From the NCBI RefSeq assembly GCF_014205055.1, contig NZ_JACHMS010000001.1, forward strand, positions 3,596,001-3,660,000: 64,000 bases of DNA, given 5' to 3'. Below the pieces are notes generated by a model. It was not told the origin of the DNA and did not search any database. It saw only the letters and a list, made by a program, of their open reading frames with translations. A program made the position numbers and the translations under genes. Below, piece by piece: positions 62,537-64,000 of this stretch. Each line of letters begins with the position of its first letter. Position 1 is the stretch's first letter. This DNA is from Streptomyces luteogriseus (GTDB lineage Bacteria > Actinomycetota > Actinomycetes > Streptomycetales > Streptomycetaceae).

Positions 62537-63475
62537 ATGACCGTCTGCCTGCTCCTGCTGAGCGTCGTCGCCGTGACGGCCGCCGTCCCCGTTCCCCGGG
62601 CGCTGACCCGGGCCGCGTGGCCCGAGCGGGAACCGGTGGTCGCGCTGTGGGTCTGGCAGTGCCTGGTCGCCACCGTCCTGCTGGCCTGCGTGACGGCGCT
62701 CTCCCTCGGCGCCGCCGCCGTCTTCGGCACGGTCCGCGCCCAGCTCTTCGCCCCGGCACCGCCCGCGGTCACCGCGGCGTACGACCTGTCCACCGCCCCG
62801 CCGTGGGCCGCCGCCCTCACCCTGCTGCTGGCCTGCGGTGCCGCCTGGACGACGGCGATGCTCGCGCGGGAGTTCGTCGAGGCGCGCCGGCGCCGCGCCC
62901 TGGCCCGGGCCCATCTGCGCGAGCGCGCCCCCGACCTCCCGGCCGGCCTGCCGGCGGCCCGGGGTCCGCTGCTGGTCCTGGAGGACGAGTACCCGGACGC
63001 CTGGTGGATGCCGGGCAGCCCGCCCCAGCTGATCGTCACCACGGGCGCCCTGCACCGCCTCACCGGCCACCAGCTCGACGCCGTCCTCACCCACGAGCGC
63101 GGCCACGCCCGGGCCCGCCACGACTGGCTGCTGCACCTCTCCACGGCCCTGGCCACCGGCTTCCCCCGCATCCCGCTGTTCGCCCACTTCTGCGACCAAA
63201 CCCACCGCCTGGTCGAACTGGCCGCCGACGACACGGCCTCCCGCCGCTGCGGCCACCTGACGACCGCCCTGGCCCTGATCGAGCTCAACCAGCACCGCGG
63301 CGTCCTGTCCTGCGCCTCCAGCCACCGCCTGCTGGGCGAACGGGTCGACCGGCTCCTGGAACCGCCGCCCCGGCTGGACCGCGTGCACCGGGCCCTCACC
63401 ACCACGACGGCCGCGCTCGTACCGATGCTTCCCCTGCTGATCGCGTTCGCCCCGGGGCTGACGGCGCTGTCGTAG
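62537..63475 (+). CDS. M56-family membrane metallopeptidase (BlaR1-like)
   Basis: A 312-residue membrane protease from ATG 62537 (GGAG 9 bp upstream). Three N-terminal helices (VCLLLLSVVAVTAAVPVPRA, VVALWVWQCLVATVLLACVT, APPWAAALTLLLACGAAW) precede the zinc site: AVLTHERGHARARHDWLLHL (HExxH) and ELAADDTASRRCGHLTTAL (third ligand region). The last 25 residues form a final helix. M56 peptidases usually pair with a BlaI/MecI repressor gene; none is adjacent here. A short TTTCGTTG-like leader with no regulator precedes it. Confidence 0.92.
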   Translation: MTVCLLLLSVVAVTAAVPVPRALTRAAWPEREPVVALWVWQCLVATVLLACVTALSLGAAAVFGTVRAQLFAPAPPAVTAAYDLSTAPPWAAALTLLLACGAAWTTAMLAREFVEARRRRALARAHLRERAPDLPAGLPAARGPLLVLEDEYPDAWWMPGSPPQLIVTTGALHRLTGHQLDAVLTHERGHARARHDWLLHLSTALATGFPRIPLFAHFCDQTHRLVELAADDTASRRCGHLTTALALIELNQHRGVLSCASSHRLLGERVDRLLEPPPRLDRVHRALTTTTAALVPMLPLLIAFAPGLTALS

Positions 63476-63500
63476 CCGGGCAGGCCGTGCCGTGCCCTGC

Positions 63501-63570
63501 CCGTGCCGTGCCGTGCCGTGCCGTGCCGTGCCGTGCCGTGCCGTGCCGTGCCGTGCCGTGCCGTGCCGTG
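63501..63570. repeat. Fourteen perfect CCGTG pentanucleotide repeats
   Basis: CCGTG is repeated 14 times without error from 63501 to 63570, with imperfect copies (GCCGTG, CCCTG) back to 63484. It starts 25 bp after the M56 stop codon. Because 5 is not a multiple of 3 and the array is perfect, copy number is probably unstable. Confidence 0.95.
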
Positions 63571-63664
63571 GTGGCGGATCTCCCCGCGGGCCGACCGAAA
63601 CCGCAGCTCAGCAGTCGGACAGGTCACACTCCCGGTGGCGCAACATTCCCGCAACACCACTTTT

Positions 63665-63677
63665 CCTATCGGATAGG
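63665..63677. promoter_or_regulatory. Putative GntR operator
   Basis: CCTATCGGATAGG is a perfect 6-1-6 inverted repeat, 13 bp before the GntR start codon. Autoregulation is inferred from position. Confidence 0.55.
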
Positions 63678-63690
63678 TATGGTCCGAGCC

Positions 63691-64000
63691 ATGCCCAGTG
63701 ACCGCATCCGAGACCACGCCGGACAGGGAGCCGCGACCACCGTCGCCGCCCACCGCGCGCGGCGACGGCTGCGCGCCGACCGGGCCCGTCAACTCGCCGA
63801 CCTGCTCCGCCAGCAGGCGCTCACCGGCGCCTTCCCCGGCGGCACCCTCCCCCACGAGTCGACCCTCGCGACCGAGTACGGCACCAGCCGCAACACGGTC
63901 CGCGAGGCGCTCGACCTGCTGCGGGCCGAGGGGCTCGTGGAGCGTCAGCCCGGCGTCGGCACCGTGGTCGTGGCCCACAAGTACCCCCACGGCCTCGACC
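63691..64000 (+). CDS. GntR family regulator (3' end outside window)
   Basis: The first 103 residues of a GntR protein are visible from ATG 63691. The wHTH reads ADRARQLADLLRQQALTGAF, PGGTLPHESTLATEYGTSRN, TVREALDLLRAEGLVERQPG and VGTVVVAHK. The effector domain (FadR, HutC or other) is beyond the window. The HTH is fused after a basic stretch (AHRARRRLRADRA). A perfect palindrome lies immediately upstream. GntR next to an M56 peptidase gene has no obvious functional link. Confidence 0.9.
   Translation, partial: MPSDRIRDHAGQGAATTVAAHRARRRLRADRARQLADLLRQQALTGAFPGGTLPHESTLATEYGTSRNTVREALDLLRAEGLVERQPGVGTVVVAHKYPHGLD

Noticed and set aside
63484..63574. Coding sequence through CCGTG repeats
   Set aside because: All frames give Arg/Ala/Val/Pro-Cys monotony and no start with a ribosome binding site.

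Overview
The window is chromosomal DNA of a Streptomyces-like actinomycete. GC content is very high with strong third-position GC bias, GTG and TTG starts are common, genes are dense and often translationally coupled by ATGA overlaps, and the gene order (murB, two MaoC proteins, rpmG with tRNAs, tRNA-Tyr, yajQ, htpX, a partial nuo set, two sensor kinases with a regulator, a 2-oxoacid:ferredoxin oxidoreductase, a polyprenyl synthase) is the order I remember from the core arm of Streptomyces chromosomes. This is inference from memory, not a search.

Layout. 1-4.7 kb: 3'-truncated murB, a DUF3291-like gene, a DHA2 efflux pump with a TetR regulator (two matching palindromic operators), paired HadA/HadB-like dehydratases, rpmG and tRNA-Met/tRNA-Thr. 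5-9.2 kb: an amidohydrolase-like protein that lacks several catalytic residues, an NAD(P)-binding protein, a small Cys-rich protein, and a rifampin monooxygenase (rox) preceded by a rifamycin-associated-element-type palindrome. 9.4-14.8 kb: a secreted CAP protein, tRNA-Tyr (an SLP1-type attB that looks empty), yajQ, a GlsB-like protein, an APC permease, YccF and HtpX. 15.1-25.7 kb: ten complex I genes (nuoA,B,C,H,I,J,K,L,M,N) without nuoD,E,F,G. 25.9-33 kb: two paralogous DesK-type sensor kinases, one LuxR-type response regulator, then korAB. A ferredoxin link from KorAB to the partial complex I is a reasonable hypothesis.

33-50 kb holds accessory metabolism and transport: HxlR/NmrA, RarD, HxlR/MFS, CGNR/VOC, a secreted M28 aminopeptidase, an amidase, an FMN reductase, an ABC exporter, a LolA/RseB-like protein, a polyprenyl diphosphate synthase, and a LysM lytic transglycosylase under a c-di-AMP (ydaO) riboswitch. 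50.2-60.8 kb is a surface-polysaccharide-type cluster (FemAB/GNAT protein, GT2, deacetylase, secreted hydrolase, two membrane proteins, a flippase, a DegT-like aminotransferase). 61.1-64 kb: fumarylacetoacetase, an M56 peptidase and a 3'-truncated GntR regulator.

The most unusual signal is the number of unrelated short tandem repeat arrays sitting on the 3' ends of genes. At least five arrays (units of 14, 16, 22, 25 and 27 bp) contain or start at a gene's stop codon and run into the spacer. Others expand the coding sequence in frame (21 bp x 6 in rox, 15 bp x 4 at the end of nuoI, 114 bp x 3 in nuoC, 24 bp x 2 in the flippase gene). Unit sequences differ between sites, so this looks like local slippage or expansion at gene ends and not dispersal of one element.
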